Positions 27,033 to 36,267 of a stretch of DNA of 64,000 bases are shown here, one piece after another (position 1 is the stretch's first letter; each line of letters starts with the position of its first letter). The stretch spans positions 695,845 to 759,844 of the forward strand of contig NZ_LMDK01000001.1 in NCBI RefSeq assembly GCF_001425055.1, in the 5' to 3' direction. The notes beneath the pieces were generated by a model. It did not search any database and had not been told where the DNA came from. It worked only from the letters and a program-made list of their open reading frames with translations. A program made the position numbers and the translations under genes. The stretch comes from Pelomonas sp. Root1237 (GTDB lineage Bacteria; Pseudomonadota; Gammaproteobacteria; Burkholderiales; Burkholderiaceae_C).

Positions 27033-28319
27033 TCACTGCGCCGGTGGCGACGCCAGCGACCGAGCCACGACCGCCTCGTTGCGTGCCATCACCGCCGACC
27101 AATCGAATTCCAGCCGCGCACGCGCCAGCCCGTTGCCGGCCAGGCGGCTGGCCTGCGCCGGTGTGCGCAGCAGCGACCTGATCGCCGCGGCCAGCGCCTG
27201 GGCGTCGCCCGGCGCCACGAGCAGGCCGTTGTCGGCGTCACGCAGCACACTCGGCGTTCCGCCGCTGGCGGTGGCCACCACGGGCACGCCGGCGGCGTTG
27301 GCCTCGCACAGCACCCGGCCCATGGTCTCCACGTCGCGCGCGCCGGCGTGGTGGCTTTCGTAGCTGGCCAACGCAAACACGTCGCTCGCCCAGTAGTAGC
27401 GGGCAATCTTTTCGTGCTGTACACGGCCCTCGAAGCGCACCACGTCAGCCAACCCCAGGCGCGCGCAACAGGCCTCGTAGGCTCGGCGGCGGCGGCCGTC
27501 GCCGACGATCAACAGGCGGATGGCCGGGAATTCACCGCGCAACCTGGCGAGGGCATCGAGCAGAACTTCAACGCCCTTCTTTTCGACGAGCCGGCACACC
27601 GTCAGCACCACCTGCGCAGCCTCGGGCACGCCGAGCTCCGCGCGCGCGGCAGCCCGCGCACCGGGCGGCGGGCGGAACTCGCCAGCGGCGACCCCACCCG
27701 AGACGACCTCGATCCGCTCGCCCGCCACGCCAATCGCCCGCAGCAGGTTGGCCGTGTAGTCGCTGTTGGCCAGGATGCCGTTGTGGGCCGCCGCGGCGTG
27801 GCGCATCACTCGTTGGCGGCCGTCACGGAACAGGCGGTCGACCCAGTCGGGATGCTGGCCATGCTCCAGCCACCAGCTCAGCGCACGCTGCATGGCCGCC
27901 GAGCCGATGGCCCGGCTGCCCCAGGGATAGGGATAGCCCAGCCAGGGCCGCAGCACGTCGTTGCCCACCGAGCGACAGACGACCGGTACGCCGGCGCGCG
28001 AGCGCAGCAGGCCGTAGAACACGGTCGATGCATAGATCGCATCGGGCCGGAACACGCGGATGCGTTCCAGCAGCAGCTCCTGGTTGTGCCAATAGCCCAG
28101 CCGCGACAGGACCCGATGCACCGCATGGGAGCAGCCCCCGTCGAACGCGCGCGCGGCCTCGGCCATGGCCGGGTCGGTCACGCGATAGGTCAGCACTTCC
28201 ACGCAGGCGGCGTGGCGCGCGAAGTGCGCCGCCAGATACCTCGCGTGCGTCTGCATGCCGCCGATGGCGGGCGGCCATTCGGTGAGGATGAGCAGCAGGC
28301 GGGGTCCGCTGGCACGCAT
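27033..28319 (-). CDS. Glycosyltransferase family 4
   Basis: A 428-residue GT-B retaining glycosyltransferase. The N-terminal domain has the GGMQTHARYLA acceptor loop. The C-terminal domain has LTVCRLVEKKGVEVLLDAL, LLIVGDGRRRRAYE and the EX7E-like segment ETMGRVLCEANAAGVPVVAT that binds the nucleotide sugar. The cytoplasmic enzyme probably builds a polysaccharide or glycolipid, but no polysaccharide genes are nearby, and the intervening IS remnant suggests the locus may have been cut. Acceptor and donor are unknown. It lies 31 bp upstream of the LD-carboxypeptidase gene's stop, in the same orientation. Confidence 0.9.
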   Translation of the reverse strand: MRASGPRLLLILTEWPPAIGGMQTHARYLAAHFARHAACVEVLTYRVTDPAMAEAARAFDGGCSHAVHRVLSRLGYWHNQELLLERIRVFRPDAIYASTVFYGLLRSRAGVPVVCRSVGNDVLRPWLGYPYPWGSRAIGSAAMQRALSWWLEHGQHPDWVDRLFRDGRQRVMRHAAAAHNGILANSDYTANLLRAIGVAGERIEVVSGGVAAGEFRPPPGARAAARAELGVPEAAQVVLTVCRLVEKKGVEVLLDALARLRGEFPAIRLLIVGDGRRRRAYEACCARLGLADVVRFEGRVQHEKIARYYWASDVFALASYESHHAGARDVETMGRVLCEANAAGVPVVATASGGTPSVLRDADNGLLVAPGDAQALAAAIRSLLRTPAQASRLAGNGLARARLEFDWSAVMARNEAVVARSLASPPAQ

Positions 28320-28350
28320 GCGGCAGTCTGGGGGCCGGGCGCCGGGGAAC

Positions 28351-29388
28351 CTAGGCCACGGCCGGGCTCAGCAGCCGGATCGTTCCCGCGTCGGCATCCA
28401 TCTCGGCCGGCGCACCGACCGGCACGGTCAGCTTGCGCTTGATGTGGCCGATGGCCGCGCCCCGGTAGACCGGCACGTTCAGCGGCAGGAAGTAGTCGTC
28501 GAACACCTCGTCCAGTGTCAGGCTGCCGTAGCCCTCGCCGGGCTCGCATTTGGTGAAGCGGCCGAGCACGACGCCGCTCAGTTGCGACAGCGCGCCGGCC
28601 AGGCGCAGCGTGGAGAGGCAGCGGTCGATGCGGTAGATGTACTCGTTGATGTCCTCGAGGAAGAGCAGGGCGCCACGGCAATCGGGGAAATAGGCCGAGC
28701 CGGCCATCGACGCCAGCACGGTGAGATTGCCGCCCACCAGCCGGCCTTGCGCCTTGCCGGGGCGCACGGTGGTGATGCGCTCCTCGCGGGCGATCAGGTC
28801 GTCCACCGGCTTGACGACAGGGTTGCGCAGCACGGCGGCCTCGGCATTCATCGCGATGGCCTTGAAGCTTTGCACCGAGTAGTCGTTCCATTCCGACACG
28901 GCCACGGGGCTGTGGAAGGCGACGAGGCCGGTCTGGCGGTGGATGGCGTTCACCAGGCAGGTCAGATCGCTGAAGCCGCCGAAGAATTTCGGCTTGCGGC
29001 GGATCAGCTCGTAGTCGAGCTTGTCGACGATGCGGTTGCAGCCCGAGCCGCCGGTCATGGCGAGGATGCCGGCCACGGAATCGTCGGCAAACATGGCGTT
29101 GATGTCGGCGGCACGCTGGGCGTCGGTGCCGGCGAAGGGCCCACGGCGTGCGGCGACGAATTCGCCCGGCTTGACCTTGAAGCCCAGGGCCTGCAGCACC
29201 TCGACGGCCATCTTCAGCGGCTCGCGCTCGAAGGTGGCGTTGGCGGGGCTGACGAGGCCGATCGTGTCGCCCGGGCGCAGCCGTGGCGCGAGCAATGGCC
29301 CGCCCGCGGCGCGCACCGGTTGGGCGGCGGCCAGCAGGCCGGCCGTGGCGGCGCTGAACTGCAGGAGTTGACGGCGTGACGGGTTCAT
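28351..29388 (-). CDS. Exported LD-carboxypeptidase (S66), Tat signal
   Basis: A 345-residue S66 peptidase, second of this family in the window. Unlike LdcA at 16770, it begins with a twin-arginine signal (PSRRQLLQFSAATAGLLAA, cleavage near VRAA), so it works in the periplasm. The nucleophile lies in GGFSDLTCL, the catalytic Glu in LLFLEDINEYIYRIDR and the His in AAIGHIKRKL. Start ATG 29388 was preferred over 29403 because the Tat motif follows. A decayed copy of its 3' end is at 24485-24665. It may trim murein tetrapeptides outside the cytoplasm. Confidence 0.9.
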   Translation of the reverse strand: MNPSRRQLLQFSAATAGLLAAAQPVRAAGGPLLAPRLRPGDTIGLVSPANATFEREPLKMAVEVLQALGFKVKPGEFVAARRGPFAGTDAQRAADINAMFADDSVAGILAMTGGSGCNRIVDKLDYELIRRKPKFFGGFSDLTCLVNAIHRQTGLVAFHSPVAVSEWNDYSVQSFKAIAMNAEAAVLRNPVVKPVDDLIAREERITTVRPGKAQGRLVGGNLTVLASMAGSAYFPDCRGALLFLEDINEYIYRIDRCLSTLRLAGALSQLSGVVLGRFTKCEPGEGYGSLTLDEVFDDYFLPLNVPVYRGAAIGHIKRKLTVPVGAPAEMDADAGTIRLLSPAVA

Positions 29389-29633
29389 ATCGCTCGCAAA
29401 CAATCAGAGATGAGGGGCTGGCCGCGTGCTCGGTCGCGCGGATTCGACGATTTGCGCGGCATTGTGTGCGCCCTGGCGGCATCAGCTGCCGCGGCCTGTT
29501 GCCAGTCGCGTGCAAGGGCAGGCACGGGTGGCTGTCCTCAAGGTGAATTTTTCGGGGCCTTCGAAGGATTGACGCTATGGCCGTAGCCTCGCTATGTTGC
29601 GCGATCTGCGAAGAACAAGACGAGGAGAAGCTC

Positions 29634-32477
29634 ATGAAGCATGCACTCACCTGGCTGCTGCTCACGCCGATGCTGCTGGCCGGCTGCATCAGCACCACCC
29701 CCCAGGCCAGCCTGGACGACACCAGGAACTGCGCGGCCATGGTGGCCGGGGGCTTTCGCAAGGTGGCCGACGAGCGCGGCGAGCGCTTCAATGGCAAGGT
29801 CGGCGAAGAGGTGGCGCGCTGCCGCGGCAGCGACAAGGCCGCGGCCTTCCGCAACACGCCCTATGTCGACTGGTCCAACTACTGGGCCACCGGCGACAAG
29901 GCCACGCTGCTGCCGGGAACGAGTGGCGTCGGGAGTCATCTCGGGCCCAACGGCCGGGGCGTCGACGGTGCGCTGCTGGACCTCGAGTACCAGCGCATGG
30001 AGCTGATCAAGTTCAACCTGTTCGACAACTCCGGCAGCTTTGCCGACTACGCCCAGGGCCGTGAAGGCGTGGCGGGCGCGGCCGTCAAGACCTGGCCCTC
30101 GATGCGGCTGGCGGCCGATTCACCGTTCTACGCGGCCGTGGGCGGCGACGGGCAGCAGCTCTGCCAGGGTGATCTGATCCGCTGGCGCCAGCTCAGCGGC
30201 GTCTGCAACGACATCCGCAATCCCAAGATGGGCTCGGCCGGCGCGTTGTTCGCGCGCAATGTGCAGTTCGAGGCGACCTACCCCGACATCAGCGACGACG
30301 CCCTGGCGCGCAACCGCCATGGTGACCGCATCGCGTTGCTGCAGCCCGACCCGCAGCTGATCAGCCGCAAGCTCTTCACCCGCGCGCAGAGCGACCCCGC
30401 CAAATGCCGCGACGGGCAAGGCCTGCCCGGCAATCCGGTGGACGCCAACTGCGACTACCAGAAGGCGCCTTTCTTCAACGTGCTGGCGGCGTTCTGGATC
30501 CAGTACATGACGCATGACTGGTTCTCCCACATGGAGGAGGGCCGCAACGAACCCAAGTGGATGCCGGTGGGCTGCACGGGCGATGCGGCCAAGCTGGGCT
30601 GCCGGCCCGATGACCGCATCGACCGCGCCTTTGTCGCCGACGGCAATGCGCCGCCGCGCTACACGGCGGCTGACGGAACCAAGCCGCTGGCACGCGCCTT
30701 CCGCACCCATGCCAACAACAACACGGCCTGGTGGGACGCCTCGCAGATCTATGGCTACAACAACGTCTCGCGCCAGCGCGTGAAGCGCGACCCGGCCGAC
30801 CCGGCCAAGCTGCTGATGCCGCCCGGCGCACGTGGCGGCGCGGGCGAGGCCCTGGGCCAGTTGCCCGTCTTCGCGGCGAACGACCCCATCCTGCCGCAGT
30901 GGGCCGGCCAGGGTGCGGCAGCCTTCCCGGACAACTGGAGCATCGGCGTCGGCTTCTATCAGACGGTGTTCTCGCGTGAGCACAACGCCTTCGTCGCCGA
31001 GTTCCGCCGCCGCGCCGCGGCCACGCCGGATGCCGACTCGGGCCTGCGCGACCCGGCGAACCCGACAGCCGTGATCCGCTACCGCGACGTGTCGCCCGAC
31101 GTGCTGTTCGAGGTGGGGCGCCTCGTCGTCGCCGCCGAGATCGCCAAGATCCACACCATCGAGTGGACGACGCAGCTGCTCTACGACGAGCCGCTCTACC
31201 TCGGCATGAACGCCAACTGGGGCGGCCTGTTCGAAGGGCATCCGTTCGTCGAGAACGCCCTCGAAGCCATCGTCGTGCAGAACTACGGCAAGAGCACCGA
31301 TGCCAAGAAAGCCGGCCAGTGGTACTCGGCCCTGGCCTCGGGGCCGGGCATCTTTGGCCTCGGTGCGCGGGTCTACAAGGACGACAGCTTCTTTGCGCGC
31401 CATGACGCCAAGAAGGACGACATCTGGAACCTCGCCAACCCCGAGCACGTGAACGGCGGCGTCAACCACTTCGGCTCGCCCTTCAACTTCCCCGAGGAGT
31501 TCGTCAGCGTCTACCGCCTGCATGCCTTGGTGCCCGACCTCATCGAGCTGCGCCACTGGGACAGCGACCCCAATCGCATCGCCGCCAAGGTGCCCGTCAT
31601 CGAGACCTTCCGCGGCAAGGCCACCGGCGCGCTCGCCAACGAAGGCGCGGCGGACTGGGCCCTGTCCATGGGCCGCCAACGCCTGGGCCTGCTGACGCTG
31701 GGCAACACGCCGGCCTTCCTGCAGAACCTGGCGATCCCGCGGCTGCAGTCCAGCACCGGCAAGATCGACGTCGCCGCCCTGGACATCATCCGCGACCGCG
31801 AACACGGCGTGCCGCGCTTCAACGAGTTCCGCCGCCAGTACGGGCTGCGCCAGCTGACCAGCTTCGACGACTTCATCGACGCCCGCCTGCCGGCGGATTC
31901 ACCCGAACGCGCGCGCCAGCAGAAGGTCATCAACGACCTGCGCGGCATCTATGGTCAGCACAAATGCGATGCGAAGAAGGTCATCACCGCCGCGCAGAGG
32001 AACCTCGACGGCAGCCCCATCAACGACTGCCTGGGCAAGCCCGACGGCAGCCTGGTGGACAACATCGAGGACGTGGACACGGTGGTGGGCTGGCTGTCCG
32101 AGTTCACGCGGCCGCATGGCTATGCGATCTCGGAGACGCAGTTCCAGGTCTTCATCCTGAATGCGTCGCGGCGCCTGTTCAGCGACCGCTTCTTCACCAG
32201 CAGTTTCCGCCCCGAGTTCTACGGCAACCTGGGCATCGAATGGCTGATGAACAACGGCCCGACGGGCAAGCAGTTCGAGGCCAAGGAAAGCAACGGCCAC
32301 CGCATCGAGGTCTCACCCTTCAAGCGCGTGCTGCTGCGCACCGTGCCCGAGTTGGCGCCCGAGCTGGCCCACGTGACCAATGCCTTCGACCCCTGGGCGC
32401 GTGACCGCGGCGAGTATTACGGCCTGGGCTGGCAGCCGCGCCGCGGCGCGGAAAGCGACCCCGCATTCAAGCCCTGA
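29634..32477 (+). CDS. Animal haem peroxidase family lipoprotein
   Basis: A 947-residue protein of the animal haem peroxidase / cyclooxygenase superfamily. A lipoprotein signal (MKHALTWLLLTPMLLAGC) predicts envelope anchoring. The segment YMTHDWFSHM holds the distal histidine region, and REHNAFVAEF plus VAAEIAKIHTIEWTTQLL are family signatures preceding the proximal haem site. Bacterial members include peroxicins and alpha-dioxygenase-like enzymes; the substrate here is unknown. ATG 29634 has a GAGGAG site. A DUF1653 gene follows after 12 bp. The 245-bp gap upstream shows no recognisable feature. Confidence 0.88.
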   Translation: MKHALTWLLLTPMLLAGCISTTPQASLDDTRNCAAMVAGGFRKVADERGERFNGKVGEEVARCRGSDKAAAFRNTPYVDWSNYWATGDKATLLPGTSGVGSHLGPNGRGVDGALLDLEYQRMELIKFNLFDNSGSFADYAQGREGVAGAAVKTWPSMRLAADSPFYAAVGGDGQQLCQGDLIRWRQLSGVCNDIRNPKMGSAGALFARNVQFEATYPDISDDALARNRHGDRIALLQPDPQLISRKLFTRAQSDPAKCRDGQGLPGNPVDANCDYQKAPFFNVLAAFWIQYMTHDWFSHMEEGRNEPKWMPVGCTGDAAKLGCRPDDRIDRAFVADGNAPPRYTAADGTKPLARAFRTHANNNTAWWDASQIYGYNNVSRQRVKRDPADPAKLLMPPGARGGAGEALGQLPVFAANDPILPQWAGQGAAAFPDNWSIGVGFYQTVFSREHNAFVAEFRRRAAATPDADSGLRDPANPTAVIRYRDVSPDVLFEVGRLVVAAEIAKIHTIEWTTQLLYDEPLYLGMNANWGGLFEGHPFVENALEAIVVQNYGKSTDAKKAGQWYSALASGPGIFGLGARVYKDDSFFARHDAKKDDIWNLANPEHVNGGVNHFGSPFNFPEEFVSVYRLHALVPDLIELRHWDSDPNRIAAKVPVIETFRGKATGALANEGAADWALSMGRQRLGLLTLGNTPAFLQNLAIPRLQSSTGKIDVAALDIIRDREHGVPRFNEFRRQYGLRQLTSFDDFIDARLPADSPERARQQKVINDLRGIYGQHKCDAKKVITAAQRNLDGSPINDCLGKPDGSLVDNIEDVDTVVGWLSEFTRPHGYAISETQFQVFILNASRRLFSDRFFTSSFRPEFYGNLGIEWLMNNGPTGKQFEAKESNGHRIEVSPFKRVLLRTVPELAPELAHVTNAFDPWARDRGEYYGLGWQPRRGAESDPAFKP

Positions 32478-32489
32478 TCCAATGGAGGC

Positions 32490-32726
32490 ATGAGCGAATC
32501 CGACCTGCCTGCATTGCCCACCCTGGCCCCCGGCCGCTACCGCCATTACAAGGGCGGCGAATACGAGGTCCTTCATGTGGCCCGCCACAGCGAGACGCTG
32601 GAGGTCGTGGTGGTCTACCGGCCGCTGTACAACGACAGCGGCTGGTGGGTGAGGCCTTACGAGATGTTCACCGGCACACTGGAGGTTGACGGCGTCGTGC
32701 GGCAGCGCTTCGAGCGCATCGGCTAG
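32490..32726 (+). CDS. DUF1653 family protein
   Basis: A 78-residue protein consisting of a single DUF1653 domain: PGRYRHYKGGEYEVLHVARHSETLE followed by VVYRPLY and WWVRPYEMF. Members are small, beta-rich and of unknown function. It sits 12 bp after the haem peroxidase gene in the same orientation and 30 bp before a C13 peptidase gene, so the three may share a transcript. Confidence 0.9.
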   Translation: MSESDLPALPTLAPGRYRHYKGGEYEVLHVARHSETLEVVVVYRPLYNDSGWWVRPYEMFTGTLEVDGVVRQRFERIG

Positions 32727-32756
32727 AGACGATGGCCGGTAGGGGAGGGCGGGTGG

Positions 32757-34217
32757 ATGAATGAAGAAGATCAGGCGCAGGACGCGCCTGCAGGCGGGCC
32801 GTTGCTGACGGCTGCGGCGCTGGACGACGGTGCGCCCGCAGTGGGTGGCGCGTCATGGTTGCGCGAAGGCGCGCGCGTGCTGGCGTTCCGCGCGCCGCGC
32901 TGGGAGGGCCTGGAAGCCTCGCCGGCGACGGTGGCGGCGCCGATCCTGGCGGGCTATCTGCTGCAGTTCATTGCTCAGCGCGTGATGATGCAGGGCGCGC
33001 CGATGTTGCTCTGGCAAGGCTTTCTCGCAGGCTGGGCGGGCATCGCCATCATGGCCTGGCTGTGCTGGGTGGTGGCGCGGTCTCGCTCGACACAAGCGCC
33101 AGCGACGCCAAGGCCAGCCACGCTGTTTGCACTGGTTTGCATTGCCGGGCTGATGCTCGGCCTGTTTTCCGGCGGTGTCTTTTTTGGGATGCGAGCCGCG
33201 CTCGATCCGTTTGAGAGCTGGCCCCTGAGCCTGCAGCTGACGGCATGGCTGGTGCCCTTGTGCTGGGCTGGCCTGACGCAGCTCGTGCTGCTGTGGCGGG
33301 CAGCGGGTTCCGGGCTGGCGCGTGGTGCTGCCCTGTTGCTGGTCCCTATCCCGCTGATGCTGAACGGCTGGCTCGCGCCGCCGACATTCTGGTGGGCCGA
33401 GCCAGTGGCCAGTGCCGAGGCGGACGCCGAACCCGAGGTCGGGTTGCCGTTGACCGACGAGACCATAGGCAGGCAAGCGCAGCTCGTCGCTGTTGCATTG
33501 CAGGGCCTGCGACCACCGCAGCCGGGCCGGGTCAACGTCTATGCAGCGACCTACGCGCCCAACGCCTCGGAAGACGTCTTCATGCGCGAGAGTGCCACCG
33601 TTGCCAAGACCATGCGCGAACGCTTCGGCGCGGACGGTCGTCTGGTGGAGCTGGTGGCCAACCGCGCCGCCACTGACACGCTGCCCTGGGGCACGCCGGC
33701 CAACCTGCGCCAGACCATCGCCCGCATGGCCGCGGTGATGGACCGCGACCGGGACGTGCTCTTTCTGCACCTGACCTCGCACGGCGGCCGCGACGGCAAG
33801 CTGGCCAACGACACCTGGCCCCTGAAGACCGAGCCCGTCACGCCCGACCTGCTCAAGCGCTGGCTGGACGAAGCCGGCGTGCGCTGGCGCGTGATCTCGG
33901 TGTCGGCCTGCTACTCGGGCAGCTGGATCGCGCCGCTGGCCGGCGACGGCACGCTGGTGATGACGGCGGCCGACGCGGACCACACCTCCTACGGCTGCGG
34001 CAAGCGCTCCGAGCTGACCTTTTTCGGCCGGGCGATGTACGAGGAGGCGCTGCGCAAGACCTGGTCCTTCACTGAGGCACATGCATGGGCCCGCCAGGTC
34101 ATCGAGGTGAGGGAGAAGGAGGCGGGCAAGAGCGACGGCTATTCCAACCCGCAGATCAGCGAGGGCGCCGGCATCCGCGGCGTGCTGAAGCGGCTGGCGG
34201 AAGAGCGTGCGCGCTGA
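32757..34217 (+). CDS. Membrane-anchored C13 (legumain-family) peptidase
   Basis: A 486-residue protein. Residues ~58-210 form about five membrane helices; the C-terminal half is a caspase-like C13 domain. The catalytic dyad is visible: His342 in FLHLTSHGG and Cys385 in SVSACYSGSW. Members of this family in eukaryotes are asparaginyl endopeptidases or GPI transamidase; bacterial roles are largely unknown. The catalytic domain follows the last helix, so its side of the membrane depends on helix count and is uncertain. The stop codon directly abuts that of the converging gene. Confidence 0.85.
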   Translation: MNEEDQAQDAPAGGPLLTAAALDDGAPAVGGASWLREGARVLAFRAPRWEGLEASPATVAAPILAGYLLQFIAQRVMMQGAPMLLWQGFLAGWAGIAIMAWLCWVVARSRSTQAPATPRPATLFALVCIAGLMLGLFSGGVFFGMRAALDPFESWPLSLQLTAWLVPLCWAGLTQLVLLWRAAGSGLARGAALLLVPIPLMLNGWLAPPTFWWAEPVASAEADAEPEVGLPLTDETIGRQAQLVAVALQGLRPPQPGRVNVYAATYAPNASEDVFMRESATVAKTMRERFGADGRLVELVANRAATDTLPWGTPANLRQTIARMAAVMDRDRDVLFLHLTSHGGRDGKLANDTWPLKTEPVTPDLLKRWLDEAGVRWRVISVSACYSGSWIAPLAGDGTLVMTAADADHTSYGCGKRSELTFFGRAMYEEALRKTWSFTEAHAWARQVIEVREKEAGKSDGYSNPQISEGAGIRGVLKRLAEERAR

Positions 34218-34808
34218 TCACGCCACCCGTGTCCAATCCATAGACCAGTCCATCACCCAGGTCTTGCCACCGTCGCGCGATGCGGCCTGCTGCCAGCGGC
34301 AGCTCGTCGGCGTGATGCGGTCCCAGACGCTGCGGTAGATGACGGTCTTGCCGTCTTCCTCGGACTGCTCCTGGAAGATGCCCGCCCCGCCTTCGAAGCT
34401 GCCTGGCAGACCTTGTGCGCCCAGCTCGCCCGAAGCGGCGTTGACCCAGAAGTCCGACCACTGCGCCTTCTTCACGTCCAGCAGCCGCAGGCCCATGCCG
34501 CCGAACTGCCGTGCTGGGATGCGCAGCTCCTCGACGCTGCAGACGCCTGCAAGGATGGCGTGCACCGTGGCCTCGCCCTCGAAGACATCCCAGACACCAT
34601 TGCGACGCCTGTGGTTGAGGATCTTCCAGCGGCCGCTCAGGAAGTCGAAGTCGCCGGGCTTGCCGGGCGTGCGCGTGGTGGGCAGGGCGCCCGTCATGGC
34701 CGGGCCGGGCTGGGGTTCGGCGGGTTCGGCAGGCGCGGCCCTGCTCGGCGTCAGCGCAAGGGCTGCGGCAGCTTGCAGCAGGCGGCGGCGTTCGGAGTTG
34801 TCGGTCAT
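34218..34808 (-). CDS. Exported conserved hypothetical protein (DUF1579-like, lipocalin-type)
   Basis: About 196 residues. An N-terminal Tat-like segment (ERRRLLQAAAALALT) precedes a beta-rich domain with FDFLSGRWKILNHRR, GMGLRLLDVKKAQWSDFWVNA and WDRITPTSCRWQQA, a pattern resembling lipocalin-like proteins of the DUF1579 type. Function is unknown. Several ATGs are close together (34862, 34814, 34808); 34808 has the best-spaced GAG. The gene converges with the C13 peptidase gene with no intergenic base. Confidence 0.55.
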   Translation of the reverse strand: MTDNSERRRLLQAAAALALTPSRAAPAEPAEPQPGPAMTGALPTTRTPGKPGDFDFLSGRWKILNHRRRNGVWDVFEGEATVHAILAGVCSVEELRIPARQFGGMGLRLLDVKKAQWSDFWVNAASGELGAQGLPGSFEGGAGIFQEQSEEDGKTVIYRSVWDRITPTSCRWQQAASRDGGKTWVMDWSMDWTRVA

Positions 34809-35135
34809 GCGCATCTCGTGAGTGAGTGGAGGTGGCGCATGCTGCACGGCATGACATGACAATCGGCGTCATGTTTTGCGGAACATCATCCAACCTGGAC
34901 TCGGCTGTTGGGCGCGCCCGAGGGGGTGGCGAGGCGGGCCGCGGGCAAGGCGCGCCGACGATGTGGGCTCAAGCCCACAAGGAGAAGCAACGCAGCCAGC
35001 GGCCCGAAGCGCCGAACCAGCGGACGTGCAGCGCCTGGCAACGAAGTGGTGAGGGTGGGGGCCACGGCCACTTCATAAAGCGCCGAGGTTTTTGATGAGT
35101 AGCAAGCGGCCAACTGCCGAGTCCAGGTTTCAAGC

Positions 35136-36110
35136 ATGCGCGCCAGCCGACTCCTCTCCATCCTGATCCTGCTGCAGCTGCGCCCGCAGATCACGGCGCC
35201 GGCGCTGGCACGCGAGTTCGAGGTGTCGGTGCGCACCATCCTGCGCGACATCGACGAGCTGTCGGCTGCTGGCGTGCCCGTCTATGCCGAACGCGGCCGC
35301 AGCGGCGGCTTCAAGCTGCGCGAGGGCTTTGCGACGCGGCTCAACGGCCTGCTCGGCGACGAGGCCCAGGCCCTGCCGCTGCTGGGCCTGCCGGGGGCGG
35401 CCAGCGAACTGGGCCTGGGCGGTGCGTCGCAGCGGCTGCGGCTCAAGCTGCAGTCGGCGCTGCCGGGCGAGAGCGCCGCGCTGGCCGGCCGGCTGCAGGC
35501 ACGCCTGCATGTGGACCCGCTGGACTGGTACCAAGGCGGCGAGCCGGCAGCGCACCTACCGGCGCTGGCCCAGGCGGTGCTGGAATGCCGCCGCGTCGAA
35601 CTGCGCTATCTGAGCTGGAAGGGCGAACGGGATTGGCGCGCCGAGCCGCTCGGCCTCGTGCTCAAGGGCGGCAGTTGGTATGCCGTCGCACGGGCCGGGG
35701 CGCGCACGCTGACGCTGAAGGTCGCCAACATCCAGTCGCTCAGCGTCGGCGAGGAGAGCTTCGAGCGCCCGGCTGACTTCGACCTGTCGACTTGGTGGCA
35801 GGCTTCGCTGCAGCGCTTTGAGAGGGAGTTGCGGCCCGAGGTCGCCGTCATCCGCATCACCGCCGAGGGCCGCCGGCGGCTGGCCGAGAAGGGCAGCTAT
35901 GCCGCCCAGGCCGTCGCTGCCGCGGTGCCCGAGAAGCCGGCGGGGCCGCAGCGTTGGGCCAGGGTCAAGTTGCCTATCGAGAGCGTGGACCAGGCGGCGC
36001 GGCTCGTGATGTCACTGGCGCCGGAGGCTGAAGCGATGGAGCCGGTGGCGGTGAGGGCGAGGGTGGCGGAATGGGCAGGAGAGTTGGTGCGGCGTCATGC
36101 AATGGCATAG
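35136..36110 (+). CDS. WYL-domain transcriptional regulator (YafY/DeoR type)
   Basis: A 324-residue regulator: an N-terminal HTH_11 winged helix (RPQITAPALAREFEVSVRTILRD) and a central WYL domain (LRYLSWKGERDWRAEPLGLVLKGGSWYAVA, about residues 150-185). WYL domains bind ligands such as nucleic acids in some characterised regulators, but the ligand here is unknown. It is divergent from the DUF1579-like gene and may control it. It forms the left boundary of the cassette array. The 34809-35135 gap is GC-rich, with an 8-bp stem TGTGGGCT/AGCCCACA at 34961-34978 and no gene. Confidence 0.88.
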   Translation: MRASRLLSILILLQLRPQITAPALAREFEVSVRTILRDIDELSAAGVPVYAERGRSGGFKLREGFATRLNGLLGDEAQALPLLGLPGAASELGLGGASQRLRLKLQSALPGESAALAGRLQARLHVDPLDWYQGGEPAAHLPALAQAVLECRRVELRYLSWKGERDWRAEPLGLVLKGGSWYAVARAGARTLTLKVANIQSLSVGEESFERPADFDLSTWWQASLQRFERELRPEVAVIRITAEGRRRLAEKGSYAAQAVAAAVPEKPAGPQRWARVKLPIESVDQAARLVMSLAPEAEAMEPVAVRARVAEWAGELVRRHAMA

Positions 36111-36202
36111 GCAACTCGCTGCAGTGCCATCAGGCGGAGAACTTGTAACTTCGCGCCGCTTTTGTCGATGTTTTATTGGCATAGTCATTGCCCATCAAAC
36201 AC

Positions 36203-36260
36203 TTGCAACGGCTGCTCCGGTTTTATGCAGCAGTGGCTGTCGCCCGAGAACACGTTATGC
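36203..36260 (+). repeat. Candidate attC or attI-like recombination site at left end of cassette array
   Basis: Ends in the core GTTATGC (36254-36260), identical to the core of the last site and complementary to the start (GCATAAC) of the next site. The left box TTGCAAC (36203-36209) is a weaker match, and the internal hairpin is poor. It marks the boundary of the first cassette but may be degenerate or of another type. Confidence 0.45.
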
Positions 36261-36267
36261 CGCTTAG

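Noticed and set aside
30120-31805. Long minus-strand open frame opposite the haem peroxidase
   Set aside because: Antisense shadow of a strongly supported gene; composition is not protein-like.
34905-35060. Possible third copy of the structured repeat
   Set aside because: It has a TGTGGGCT/AGCCCACA stem but lacks the conserved linkers and hairpin order of the other two copies; perhaps a different intergenic repeat family.
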